From: Pontimonas sp.
GTDB lineage: Bacteria > Actinomycetota > Actinomycetes > Actinomycetales > Microbacteriaceae
Length of the DNA stretch: 9,955 nucleotides
Direction: 5' to 3'
Assembly: GCA_021741945.1 (NCBI GenBank)
Contig: JAIOWV010000041.1
Location: 1 to 9,955, forward strand
Positions 1 to 6,034 of the stretch are shown here, piece after piece (position 1 is the stretch's first letter; the number at the start of each line of letters is the position of its first letter). Position numbers and translations under genes: made by a program. The notes below the pieces were generated by a model. It did no database searches. It saw only the letters and a list, made by a program, of their open reading frames with translations, and had not been told where the DNA came from.

Positions 1-277
1 CAAGAATTCGATTCACCAGCGCAGACTTGCCCACATTAGGACGTCCGACGACGGCCAAGACGGGAAGCGCACCCATAGCCGGCAACTCGCCGTCGCTGTC
101 TTCCCAACCCGTGAGAAGCGCCTTATCTTCATCATCTAGTTCATAGTCATCAAGCCCTTGACGCAGCGCGCCAGCACGTTGATCGCTTTCACCTTCGTCG
201 AGTTCAGCCAGGCGCTTCGCCAGTTCTAAGTCTGGCTCGATCGCCGAATCGTCAAACTCATCGTCCGGGTTGCTCAT
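1..277 (-). CDS. der: Ribosome-assembly GTPase Der (EngA), N-terminal part only
   Basis: Der is a tandem-G-domain GTPase needed for maturation of the 50S ribosomal subunit. Only the first 92 codons are visible; the gene runs off the low-coordinate edge. The first G domain begins near residue 72, with the G1/P-loop GRPNVGKS at residues 78-85 followed by ALVNRIL. The preceding 70 residues form a strongly acidic extension (about 24 Asp/Glu against 5 Lys/Arg) absent from the short E. coli-type protein; from memory, actinobacterial Der proteins often carry such an extension. The ATG at 277 overlaps the cmk stop codon as ATGA (4 bp) and is preceded by AAGGAG with a 5 nt spacer, so the start is well supported and translation is probably coupled to cmk. 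The second G domain and KH-like domain lie outside the window. Confidence 0.95.
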   Translation of the reverse strand, partial: MSNPDDEFDDSAIEPDLELAKRLAELDEGESDQRAGALRQGLDDYELDDEDKALLTGWEDSDGELPAMGALPVLAVVGRPNVGKSALVNRIL

Positions 278-948
278 GCGTTCTCCTTGGTGTTCGCAAT
301 GATGCGAAGGAGTTCTCGCACTGTCTCGTCAAAGGTCAGGGGGGTCGAATCCAGAAGGGTCACACCCGGTGCTGCGTTCATGAAATCAACAACCGCTTGG
401 TCGCTTCGATCTCTGGAGCTCAAGGCTTGGGCAACGCTCGGTGCCGCAACCGTGCCCGCAACCTCGGCCTGGCGCCTGGCAATCCGTGTTTCCTCGTCCG
501 CAGTCAGGAGGACTCGAACGGCTGCGTCTGGGGCAACAACGGTGGTGATGTCACGCCCCTCCATCACAATGCCGGGCCGCGCACACGACTCAATCACACC
601 TCTGAAGTGGTCAACGAGTCCCTGGCGCACCCTGGGGTGCTTGGCTATTGCAGAGACGTTACTGGACACTTCGTGACCTCTAATCGCCTCGGTGACATCC
701 ACGCCGTCAACGCTAAAAACCTGGTTGTCAGGGTCCTCCGAGGCCACATAGGACACGCTGCGCTGCAACGCCACCACTGCGTCCTCATTGCTCGCATCAA
801 CACCCGCATCCAACACTGCATAGGCAAGTGCCCGGTAGGCAGCTCCCGTGTCGTAATAGCTATACCCAAGCTCGCGCGCGACCGCCTTGCTCACACTGGA
901 TTTCCCCGAACCCGCTGGCCCGTCGACAGCAACAACTAAGGCGCCCAT
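274..948 (-). CDS. cmk: Cytidylate kinase (CMP/dCMP kinase)
   Basis: Cytosolic kinase that phosphorylates CMP and dCMP with ATP, recycling cytidine monophosphates towards CTP and dCTP. The protein is 224 residues, the usual length for the family. The P-loop GPAGSGKS is at residues 10-17, the CMP-binding stretch YDTGAAYRA at about 32-40, and the conserved EGRDITTVVAPDA segment near 130-142. E. coli-type enzymes have DTGAMYR and GRDIGT there, so the Ala and Thr are mild variations. An in-frame codon at 975 would add nine residues that do not fit the family. The ATG at 948 is chosen because the protein then begins directly with the first beta-strand and a GGAGG lies 7 nt upstream. The start shares one base with the tyrA stop (TAATG), and the stop overlaps der. 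PyrG, encoded upstream in the same block, acts in the same pyrimidine pathway. Confidence 0.96.
   Translation of the reverse strand: MGALVVAVDGPAGSGKSSVSKAVARELGYSYYDTGAAYRALAYAVLDAGVDASNEDAVVALQRSVSYVASEDPDNQVFSVDGVDVTEAIRGHEVSSNVSAIAKHPRVRQGLVDHFRGVIESCARPGIVMEGRDITTVVAPDAAVRVLLTADEETRIARRQAEVAGTVAAPSVAQALSSRDRSDQAVVDFMNAAPGVTLLDSTPLTFDETVRELLRIIANTKENA
283..288 (-). promoter_or_regulatory. Ribosome-binding site of der
   Basis: AAGGAG inside the last codons of cmk, 5 nt before the der ATG at 277. It supports the ATGA-overlapping start. Confidence 0.8.
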
Positions 949-2039
949 TACTTGACCTCCCCCGCAATGCGCCAACCGCCGTCGATCAACTTGGTTTCAA
1001 CCTCTGCCACAACATCTTTCTTGACCGTTAAGTCAGCAAAACCCACGTTCGCACCAGGCGAGTGCTCGAGGCGGAGGTCTTCTAGGTTCACACCCCAGTC
1101 GCCCAGTTGTGTCAGAAGCCTCGCTAGCTGGCCTGGTGTGTCGTCGATGACCACAATGAGTGATGCAAAGGCAGTCGAGACCCCGTGCTTACCCGGCAAC
1201 TGGGAAACGCCGTCATTGCCAGCGTGGAGCAGGTCCGCGATGGCGCTGCGAGACCCGGTGGCAGAGAGATCACCCAACGCCTCGAGCAGACGGTCAACAT
1301 CGGCTTTGACGCCGTTGAGGTGCTCCGTGATGGCCTCGGCGTTGGCCTGGACAATTTGAATCCACAACGCCGGGTCGCTCGCGGCAATACGGGTGACAAC
1401 ACGGACTCCCCCACCGGCAAGCGACAACGCGGTCGGCGAGGCGTCGGAGAGACGTGCTGCCATGACTGAAGAAAGCAATTGCGGGGTGTGGGACATCAGC
1501 GCGACAGCTCGATCGTGCTCGAGCGCCGACATGACAATCGGGGTTGCCCCCAAGCTCCGGACGAACGATTCAACGAGCTGAATGGCGCCCGCTTCTCCCT
1601 CGCAGATCACCCAGGGTCTGGCAGTGAAGAGGTCGCTCCTGGCGGACACGGCTCCCCCGCGCTCACGGCCGGCCATCGGGTGAGTGCCCACAAAGCGCGC
1701 AATGTCGGCACCAGCAGTCCTCAGGCCTTCGTAAATGCCTGCCTTGACGCTCGTGACATCAATAACTGTCGATTCAGGGAACTGGTCGAGTGCGCTCCTG
1801 GTGACTTCCATTGCCACATCGGGCGGCACGGCAACGACAACCAAATCCGGTTGCGGAGAACCCGGTTCGAGGGCTACACCCGCCCCGTAGTCGGTGGCGA
1901 GCGCTACCGCCGAAGGCGAGGCGTCGGCAAGAGTGACTGCAACGTTGTGCTCGCGCAGCGCGAGCCCAATGCTGGCACCGAGCAAGCCCGCACCAATGAT
2001 GTGAACACGCTCGAAGGGCGCGTTAGTCATCGTGGTCAT
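948..2039 (-). CDS. tyrA: Prephenate dehydrogenase with C-terminal ACT domain
   Basis: Oxidative decarboxylation of prephenate to 4-hydroxyphenylpyruvate with NAD(P)+, the committed step to tyrosine. The protein is 363 residues. An N-terminal Rossmann fold has GAGLLG at residues 16-21. The TyrA motif GTHPMAG is at 118-124, with His120 the expected catalytic residue. An all-helical dimerisation domain carries HDRAVALMSHTPQ at 175-187. The C-terminal 75 or so residues (from about 290) read as an ACT domain, which in this family usually mediates tyrosine feedback inhibition. No chorismate mutase domain is fused. The ATG at 2039 is preferred over the in-frame ATG at 2030 because GAGGAG lies 7 nt before the former. 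The start lies within the last codons of rluB (17 bp overlap) and the stop shares a base with cmk. Use of arogenate rather than prephenate cannot be excluded from sequence. Confidence 0.93.
   Translation of the reverse strand: MTTMTNAPFERVHIIGAGLLGASIGLALREHNVAVTLADASPSAVALATDYGAGVALEPGSPQPDLVVVAVPPDVAMEVTRSALDQFPESTVIDVTSVKAGIYEGLRTAGADIARFVGTHPMAGRERGGAVSARSDLFTARPWVICEGEAGAIQLVESFVRSLGATPIVMSALEHDRAVALMSHTPQLLSSVMAARLSDASPTALSLAGGGVRVVTRIAASDPALWIQIVQANAEAITEHLNGVKADVDRLLEALGDLSATGSRSAIADLLHAGNDGVSQLPGKHGVSTAFASLIVVIDDTPGQLARLLTQLGDWGVNLEDLRLEHSPGANVGFADLTVKKDVVAEVETKLIDGGWRIAGEVK
956..962 (-). promoter_or_regulatory. Ribosome-binding site that fixes the cmk start
   Basis: GGGGAGG (core GGAGG) at the end of tyrA, 7 nt before the ATG at 948. 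It argues against the nine-residue longer reading frame that begins at 975. Confidence 0.85.
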
Positions 2040-2814
2040 GCGAGTGCTCCTCGGTGGAAGATGGGTCCTGATGCGCCAGGGTCAACACACTGGACACCTC
2101 CAGCCTACTGAGGTCCCGCCACTGGCCTGGCTTGAGGCCGCCAAGGTGGAGAGGGCCAAAGCTCCTGCGGTGGAGATCCAGCACCGGGTGGCCAATCGAT
2201 GCCAACATACGCCGCACGATTCGGTTCCTTCCCGAGTGAAGAACCAACTCCACGATGCTCTTGCCATTGCGCGGAGCGCCGACCAATTTGGCTCGATCTG
2301 CTCGAGCGAGACCATCCTCCAGCTCAACCCCGCTTGTGAGGGTAGCGAGCGCCTGGGGCGCGACCTCGCCCTGCACGGTCGCGACATAGACCTTGTCGAC
2401 CTCGAAGGAGGGGTGAGCGAGGCGATGAGCAGCTTCGCCATCGTTCGTCAGTAGCAACAAGCCCGTGGTGTCCGCATCGAGCCTTCCAACGTTGAACACT
2501 CGCTCCCCGATTTGGGCGATGTAGGTCTGAAGATCGGGTCGCCCCTGCTCATCCGACAGGCTTGACACAACGCCTGAGGGCTTATGCAGCATGATGTAGC
2601 GAAGCTCAGTGTCGAGAGACACTACCGAGCCGTTGACAGCGACAACATCCTTCGCAGGGTTGATTCGCATTCCAAGTTCATCAGCAATTTCGCCGTTGAC
2701 GGTAATGCGGCCCTGCTGCATAAGTTGCTCAACCCGGCGCCTCGAGGCCACACCTGCCCTGGAGAGGACTTTCTGGAGGCGTTCCTTGTCGGTGTCGTCG
2801 TGGTCAGTCGACAT
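2023..2814 (-). CDS. rluB: 23S rRNA pseudouridine synthase, RluB/RsuA family
   Basis: Isomerises a uridine of 23S rRNA to pseudouridine (in E. coli RluB acts on U2605). The protein is 263 residues from the ATG at 2814. An N-terminal S4 RNA-binding domain (about residues 10-65) contains RLQKVLSRAGVASRRR and GRITVNG. The catalytic domain carries the RsuA/RluB signature GRLDADTTGLLLLTNDGE, with the catalytic Asp at about 113, and the later RNRIVRRM segment. The C-terminus is a short His/Asp-rich tail whose codons double as the ribosome-binding site and start of tyrA. The start is uncertain: ATG at 2814 (11 bp overlap with scpB) or an in-frame GTG at 2832; neither has a clear Shine-Dalgarno. Proteins of this family differ in target base, so RluB is assigned mainly from its place after scpB, where actinobacteria usually have it. 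Confidence 0.92.
   Translation of the reverse strand: MSTDHDDTDKERLQKVLSRAGVASRRRVEQLMQQGRITVNGEIADELGMRINPAKDVVAVNGSVVSLDTELRYIMLHKPSGVVSSLSDEQGRPDLQTYIAQIGERVFNVGRLDADTTGLLLLTNDGEAAHRLAHPSFEVDKVYVATVQGEVAPQALATLTSGVELEDGLARADRAKLVGAPRNGKSIVELVLHSGRNRIVRRMLASIGHPVLDLHRRSFGPLHLGGLKPGQWRDLSRLEVSSVLTLAHQDPSSTEEHSHDHDD
2047..2052 (-). promoter_or_regulatory. Ribosome-binding site that fixes the tyrA start
   Basis: GAGGAG inside the 3' end of rluB, 7 nt before the ATG at 2039. The alternative in-frame ATG at 2030 would be 16 nt away. These bases also encode part of the Glu/His/Asp tail of RluB. Confidence 0.85.
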
Positions 2815-3391
2815 CGTCGAAACCGTCAGCACCGTCGTCGAGCAATGGCGACAACGGTGGAAGCGCCTCCAGTGATTCGATTCCGAGTTCTGCCAAGAGC
2901 AGGTCGGTCGTCACATAAAAGATGGCGCCAGTCTCAGGGTCGGTGTGCGATTCGCGAATAAGCCCGCGGCCGACCAGGGTGCGAATGACGCTATCCACGT
3001 TCACCGCACGAATGGACGAAACCTGTCCTCTGGTGACTGGCTGCTTATAGGCAATAACAGCGAGCGTTTCCAGAGCAGCCGGTGAGAGCTTTGCCGGGAT
3101 CTGCTCGTGAATTACTCGAGACACAACGGCGTCGTAGCGCTCGCGGACGTAAATCCTCCAGCCCCCGCCCACTTCACGCAGTTCAAAACCACGCTCTGGG
3201 CCGTCTGCCTCACCGTTAAAGTCAGCAACAAGAGCCTGGATTGCGGCTTTAACTAGGGCGACGGGAACATCGAGTGCGCTAGAGAGCTCAAGAACGCTCT
3301 GGGGCTGGTCGGCAACCATCAGGATTGCTTCCAGCTCACGTTCAAGATTCCCCGCACTTGTCATCACAGTCTCTGTCGCTTCTTTAGCCAT
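2804..3391 (-). CDS. scpB: Segregation and condensation protein B (ScpB)
   Basis: ScpB dimers bind the kleisin ScpA and, with SMC, form the bacterial condensin-like complex that organises and separates sister chromosomes. The protein is 195 residues and shows the two winged-helix domains expected: the first from about residue 15 (LERELEAILMVADQPQ onward), the second around KLSPAALETLAVIAYKQPVTRGQVSSIR, the most diagnostic ScpB stretch. An acidic tail (LLDDGADGFDDVD) follows. The reading frame stays open to 3460, but the extra 23 residues do not resemble ScpB. The ATG at 3391 has GAGGAG 7 nt upstream and overlaps the scpA stop by 8 bp, so it is taken as the start. Co-translation with scpA fits joint complex assembly. 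The smc gene itself is not in the window. Confidence 0.95.
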   Translation of the reverse strand: MAKEATETVMTSAGNLERELEAILMVADQPQSVLELSSALDVPVALVKAAIQALVADFNGEADGPERGFELREVGGGWRIYVRERYDAVVSRVIHEQIPAKLSPAALETLAVIAYKQPVTRGQVSSIRAVNVDSVIRTLVGRGLIRESHTDPETGAIFYVTTDLLLAELGIESLEALPPLSPLLDDGADGFDDVD

Positions 3392-4235
3392 TGCTTCTCT
3401 CCTCACCGCCCCACTCGTCCCCCAAGTTAGCAAGGTGTTCGTCACTGAAATCTTGAGCACTCCATTGCAGCGTCAGCTCCCCCAGAGGCTCGAGTTGTTG
3501 GAAGGTGATCGCAGCCTCGCGATATAGCTCCAGGACAGCCAAGAACCGGGCCACAATGACGCCGCGCTCAGCGACCCCCGCGATCAGGGACCTAAAGCTG
3601 ACGGGCCCGTGGCCCTTCAGCATGGCAATGACGTGGGCAGCTTGCTCGCGGATACTCACAAGCGGAGCATGCAGGTGATCAAGGTTGACCAGAGGGATTT
3701 CTTTCGGTGCCATCGCGAGCAAAGCCAGCATCTGAAAATCTTGCAGGCTCATGGTCCACTCAAGCTCAGGAGCTGCGGCCACGAACTTTTCTTCCAGCGC
3801 GACCCCCCGAGCGTGACGGTGACTCTCGCGCTCGAGGTGTTCGGCAAACCACACGGATACTTCCTTGAACGCCCGGTACTGCAGTAGTCGAGCAAAAAGG
3901 AGGTCTCTGGCCTCGAGGAGTGCGACATCCTCAGCGTCAACGAATTCGCCCTGAGGCAGTAAACCCACAATCTTCATATCCAGCAGGGTTGCCGCCACCA
4001 CGAGAAACTCACTGGCGGCGTCAAGCTCTGCGGCGCCCTCAAGGTCCTTGATGTAGGTCAAGAAGTCATCGGTGACGACACTGAGCGCGACTTCAGTGAT
4101 GTCGAGCTCTCTCTTGCCGATGAGGCTCAGGAGAAGATCAAACGGGCCATCAAAGTTATCGAGCCGGACTCTAAAGGACTGCTCGCCCTCTGCCTCCAGG
4201 TCCTCGAGAACGCTCCCTTTAGGCGATCGCGCCAC
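3384..4235 (-). CDS. scpA: Segregation and condensation protein A (ScpA, kleisin)
   Basis: Kleisin subunit that bridges the SMC ATPase heads and binds ScpB. The protein is 283 residues. After about 20 variable acidic residues the family hallmark appears: FRVRLDNFDGPFDLLLSLIGKRELDITEVAL (residues about 21-51, shown in part), the SMC-neck-binding N-terminal helices. A helical middle and a C-terminal winged-helix-like part (PVSFRSLIAGVAERGVIVA, then FLAVLELYREAAITFQQ) follow. The start is a GTG at 4235, the first possible start in this frame, overlapping parA by 17 bp. No ATG, GTG or TTG follows before the conserved domain, and only a weak AGAGAG lies about 10 nt upstream, so translation probably depends on coupling to parA. 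It sits between a ParA-like gene and scpB, the standard actinobacterial arrangement. Confidence 0.95.
   Translation of the reverse strand: MARSPKGSVLEDLEAEGEQSFRVRLDNFDGPFDLLLSLIGKRELDITEVALSVVTDDFLTYIKDLEGAAELDAASEFLVVAATLLDMKIVGLLPQGEFVDAEDVALLEARDLLFARLLQYRAFKEVSVWFAEHLERESHRHARGVALEEKFVAAAPELEWTMSLQDFQMLALLAMAPKEIPLVNLDHLHAPLVSIREQAAHVIAMLKGHGPVSFRSLIAGVAERGVIVARFLAVLELYREAAITFQQLEPLGELTLQWSAQDFSDEHLANLGDEWGGEERSNG
3399..3404 (-). promoter_or_regulatory. Ribosome-binding site that fixes the scpB start
   Basis: GAGGAG inside the 3' end of scpA, 7 nt before the ATG at 3391. It selects this start over the upstream in-frame codon at 3460. Confidence 0.85.
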
Positions 4236-5073
4236 GGGCGATGAGCTCTCTAGCCAACTGACGATAAGTCTGAGCGCCGGCGTGATTGGGCGCGAATTGA
4301 GTAATCGGCACGGCCGCTACCGAGGCGTCGGGGAACTTGACCGTGCGGCCGATGACCGTATCCAAGACAGTGTCACCGAAGGCTTCGACGACGCGCTCCA
4401 TCACCTCTTTGGCATGCAAGGTTCTAGGGTCGTACATCGTTGCCACAATGCCATCAACGCGAATCGCGGGATTCAGGCGGTCGCGAACCTTCTCGATGGT
4501 GTCAATCAGCAACGCAACACCCCGAAGCGCGAAATACTCTGTCTCCAACGGAATAAGCACTCCGTGAGCCGCGGTGAGCGCGTTGACGGTCAGCAAACCT
4601 AACGACGGCTGGCAATCAATCAAGACGACGTCGTAGTCATCAAGAACAGGTTTCAACACCCGAGCCAAGATCTGCTCGCGTGCGACCTCGTTCACCAGGT
4701 GAACCTCGGCAGCCGAGAGGTCGATGTTCGCCGGGATCACATGGATTCCGTTGGTCTTGGTCGGAACAATCGCTTTTCGAACGTCCTTCTCGCGGCCAAT
4801 CAACAGGTCGTAGATAGTGACGGTGTCGTGGGTATTGACACCCAAACCAGCGGAGAGCGCGCCCTGCGGATCAAAATCAACCATCAAGACATTGCGACCG
4901 CATTCCGCGAGCGCGCCACCGAGGCTGATGGTGGTTGTGGTCTTGCCAACACCACCCTTTTGATTACAAAGAGCAATGATGCGGGCGGGTCCGTGGGATT
5001 TGAGTGCTGGGGGTTCCGGAAAATCACGCAGCGGACGGCCGGTGGGGCCTATCTGGGACGCAACTTTGGGCAT
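4219..5073 (-). CDS. ParA-like chromosome/cell-division ATPase (Soj family, PldP-type position)
   Basis: MinD/ParA-superfamily P-loop ATPase of 284 residues. A short Pro-rich N-terminus (about 30 residues) precedes the deviant Walker A KGGVGKTT at residues 39-46. The switch segment DFDPQGALSAGLG starts at 66, and the Walker B/switch II region VVLIDCQPSLGLLTVNAL has Asp153. The family commonly has DxPPSLG here; Cys-Gln replaces the first residues. No parB follows. Lying directly upstream of scpA, this is probably not the ParA of the origin-proximal ParABS system but the second actinobacterial paralogue, called PldP in Corynebacterium glutamicum, where it affects division-site placement. That orthology rests on synteny and is inferred. 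The ATG at 5073 is the first start after an in-frame TAG. The only GGAG is 15 nt away, but TAGACT lies 6 nt before the ATG, compatible with leaderless initiation. Confidence 0.9.
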   Translation of the reverse strand: MPKVASQIGPTGRPLRDFPEPPALKSHGPARIIALCNQKGGVGKTTTTISLGGALAECGRNVLMVDFDPQGALSAGLGVNTHDTVTIYDLLIGREKDVRKAIVPTKTNGIHVIPANIDLSAAEVHLVNEVAREQILARVLKPVLDDYDVVLIDCQPSLGLLTVNALTAAHGVLIPLETEYFALRGVALLIDTIEKVRDRLNPAIRVDGIVATMYDPRTLHAKEVMERVVEAFGDTVLDTVIGRTVKFPDASVAAVPITQFAPNHAGAQTYRQLARELIARGAIA

Positions 5074-5079
5074 GGAATG

Positions 5080-5087
5080 AGTCTATA
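5080..5087 (-). promoter_or_regulatory. Candidate -10 element for leaderless transcription of the ParA-like gene
   Basis: The 22 bp xerD-parA gap reads TATAGACT. Its TAGACT (5085-5080) fits the actinobacterial -10 consensus TAnnnT and ends 6 nt before the ATG at 5073, placing the predicted +1 on the A of the start codon. No convincing -35 is seen about 17 bp upstream. The lack of a normally spaced Shine-Dalgarno agrees with leaderless translation, but a TAnnnT match by chance in this spacing range is not rare. Confidence 0.3.
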
Positions 5088-5095
5088 GCTCCGAT

Positions 5096-6034
5096 TTACC
5101 TCGCACGAGGATGCGCCCCCAGATAGACATCGCGGAGCGTGTCGATGGTCACTTTCGTATATATCTGCGTGGTTGAGACAGATGCGTGGCCCAATAGCTC
5201 TTGGACAACCCGAATATCTGCTCCTCCTCCCAGCACGTGAGTGGCAAAGGAGTGACGAAGAGTGTGCGGGGAGACTAAACCTTCGAGGTGCGCCCGTTTC
5301 GCAGCCTCTTGGATAATCAGCCAGGCATTCTGGCGTGACAGAGGCCCGCCCCGTGCCCCCAGAAACAGCATTGGCGTCGACTTCTTCGCATTCTTTATGA
5401 GCATTGGCCTCGCGCGAATCAGATAGCTATCGAGGGCCGCACGTGCGTAACTGCCCACAGGAACGATCCGCTGCTTGCGTCCCTTCCCCGTCACGCGGAC
5501 TACTTCAGCCGTCTTACCCTGATCATCAACCAGGTCATCAACACTCATCTCGGTAACCTCGGAGACCCGAGCCCCCGTGGCGTAGAGCAACTCCAGAAGA
5601 GCCCTATCGCGCAAAGCGATGGGGTCATCTCCGATCACGGCGTCCAGCAAATCCTGGACCTGCGCCACCGTCAATGCTTTCGGAAGGCGGCCTGGGAGCT
5701 TCGGAGCATGGAGTTCTCGCGTCACATCGTCTGCGACAACGCCCTCGTCGAGGAGGAAACGGTGGAAGCTCTTGATGCTGGAGAGTTTCCGCGCCACCGT
5801 GGTGCGAGCCCCGGCCAGTGTCCCCACGTACTCGCGAACCTGCTCGCCATTCACCGAAGACGGCGCGTTCAACGACCGTGCTGCAAGCCAGGCAAGATAG
5901 TGCGCCAGGTCGCTGCGATAAGCGCTCAAGGTGTGTGGTGAGCGGCCGCGCTCAAGAGTGACATAGCGGATGTAGCGCTCGAGCTCACGCTCGAGCTCCG
6001 TGCGCGGAGAACTAGCGGAGGTTTCGTTGGACAT
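5096..6034 (-). CDS. xerD: Site-specific tyrosine recombinase XerD
   Basis: Tyrosine recombinase that, with XerC, resolves chromosome dimers at dif during division. The protein is 312 residues from the ATG at 6034 (an in-frame TTG at 6043 would add three). An N-terminal SAM-like core-binding domain (about residues 13-100, with RSPHTLSAYRSDLAHYL) precedes the catalytic domain. All catalytic residues are present, numbered from the ATG: Arg156 in ATGARVSE, Lys184 in GKGRK, His257 and Arg260 in HTLRH, His283 in LLGHASVSTTQIY, and the nucleophile Tyr292. The intact catalytic set and length indicate a functional housekeeping Xer protein rather than a prophage integrase. XerD is preferred over XerC on context: it lies between the pyrG-Nudix pair and parA-scpAB as in mycobacteria. 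The start overlaps the Nudix gene by 23 bp and has no clear Shine-Dalgarno, so translation is probably coupled. No dif site was recognised. Confidence 0.93.
   Translation of the reverse strand: MSNETSASSPRTELERELERYIRYVTLERGRSPHTLSAYRSDLAHYLAWLAARSLNAPSSVNGEQVREYVGTLAGARTTVARKLSSIKSFHRFLLDEGVVADDVTRELHAPKLPGRLPKALTVAQVQDLLDAVIGDDPIALRDRALLELLYATGARVSEVTEMSVDDLVDDQGKTAEVVRVTGKGRKQRIVPVGSYARAALDSYLIRARPMLIKNAKKSTPMLFLGARGGPLSRQNAWLIIQEAAKRAHLEGLVSPHTLRHSFATHVLGGGADIRVVQELLGHASVSTTQIYTKVTIDTLRDVYLGAHPRAR
5976..5999 (-). repeat. 12 bp tandem duplication within xerD
   Basis: Two adjacent 12 bp units, CGCTCGAGCTCA and CGCTCGAGCTCC on the plus strand, match at 11 of 12 positions. On the coding strand they encode Glu-Leu-Glu-Arg twice in the first helix of the XerD core-binding domain. 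The unit is a multiple of three, so the frame is kept. Confidence 0.7.

Noticed and set aside
397..939. Long plus-strand open frame (180 codons) opposite cmk
   Set aside because: It lies wholly antisense to a well-supported conserved gene and shows no recognisable domain; open antisense frames are common opposite biased codons.
1479..2111. Long plus-strand open frame (210 codons) opposite tyrA and the end of rluB
   Set aside because: Arg/Gly-rich sequence without family resemblance, antisense to conserved tyrA; treated as a shadow.
2991..2999. DnaA-box-like CTATCCACG
   Set aside because: Only 7 of 9 matches to TTATCCACA, a single copy inside scpB, and no origin features around it.
3392..3460. 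Longer scpB with 23 more N-terminal residues
   Set aside because: The extension is unlike ScpB and overlaps scpA by 77 bp; the ATG at 3391 has a clear ribosome-binding site.
4224..4231. GCGATCGC octamer (cyanobacterial HIP1 sequence)
   Set aside because: A single copy, encoded by ordinary codons at the parA/scpA overlap; no iteration seen.
5096..6034. xerD as a mobile-element or prophage integrase
   Set aside because: No attachment site, tRNA or phage gene adjacent, and both neighbours are in the conserved core order.
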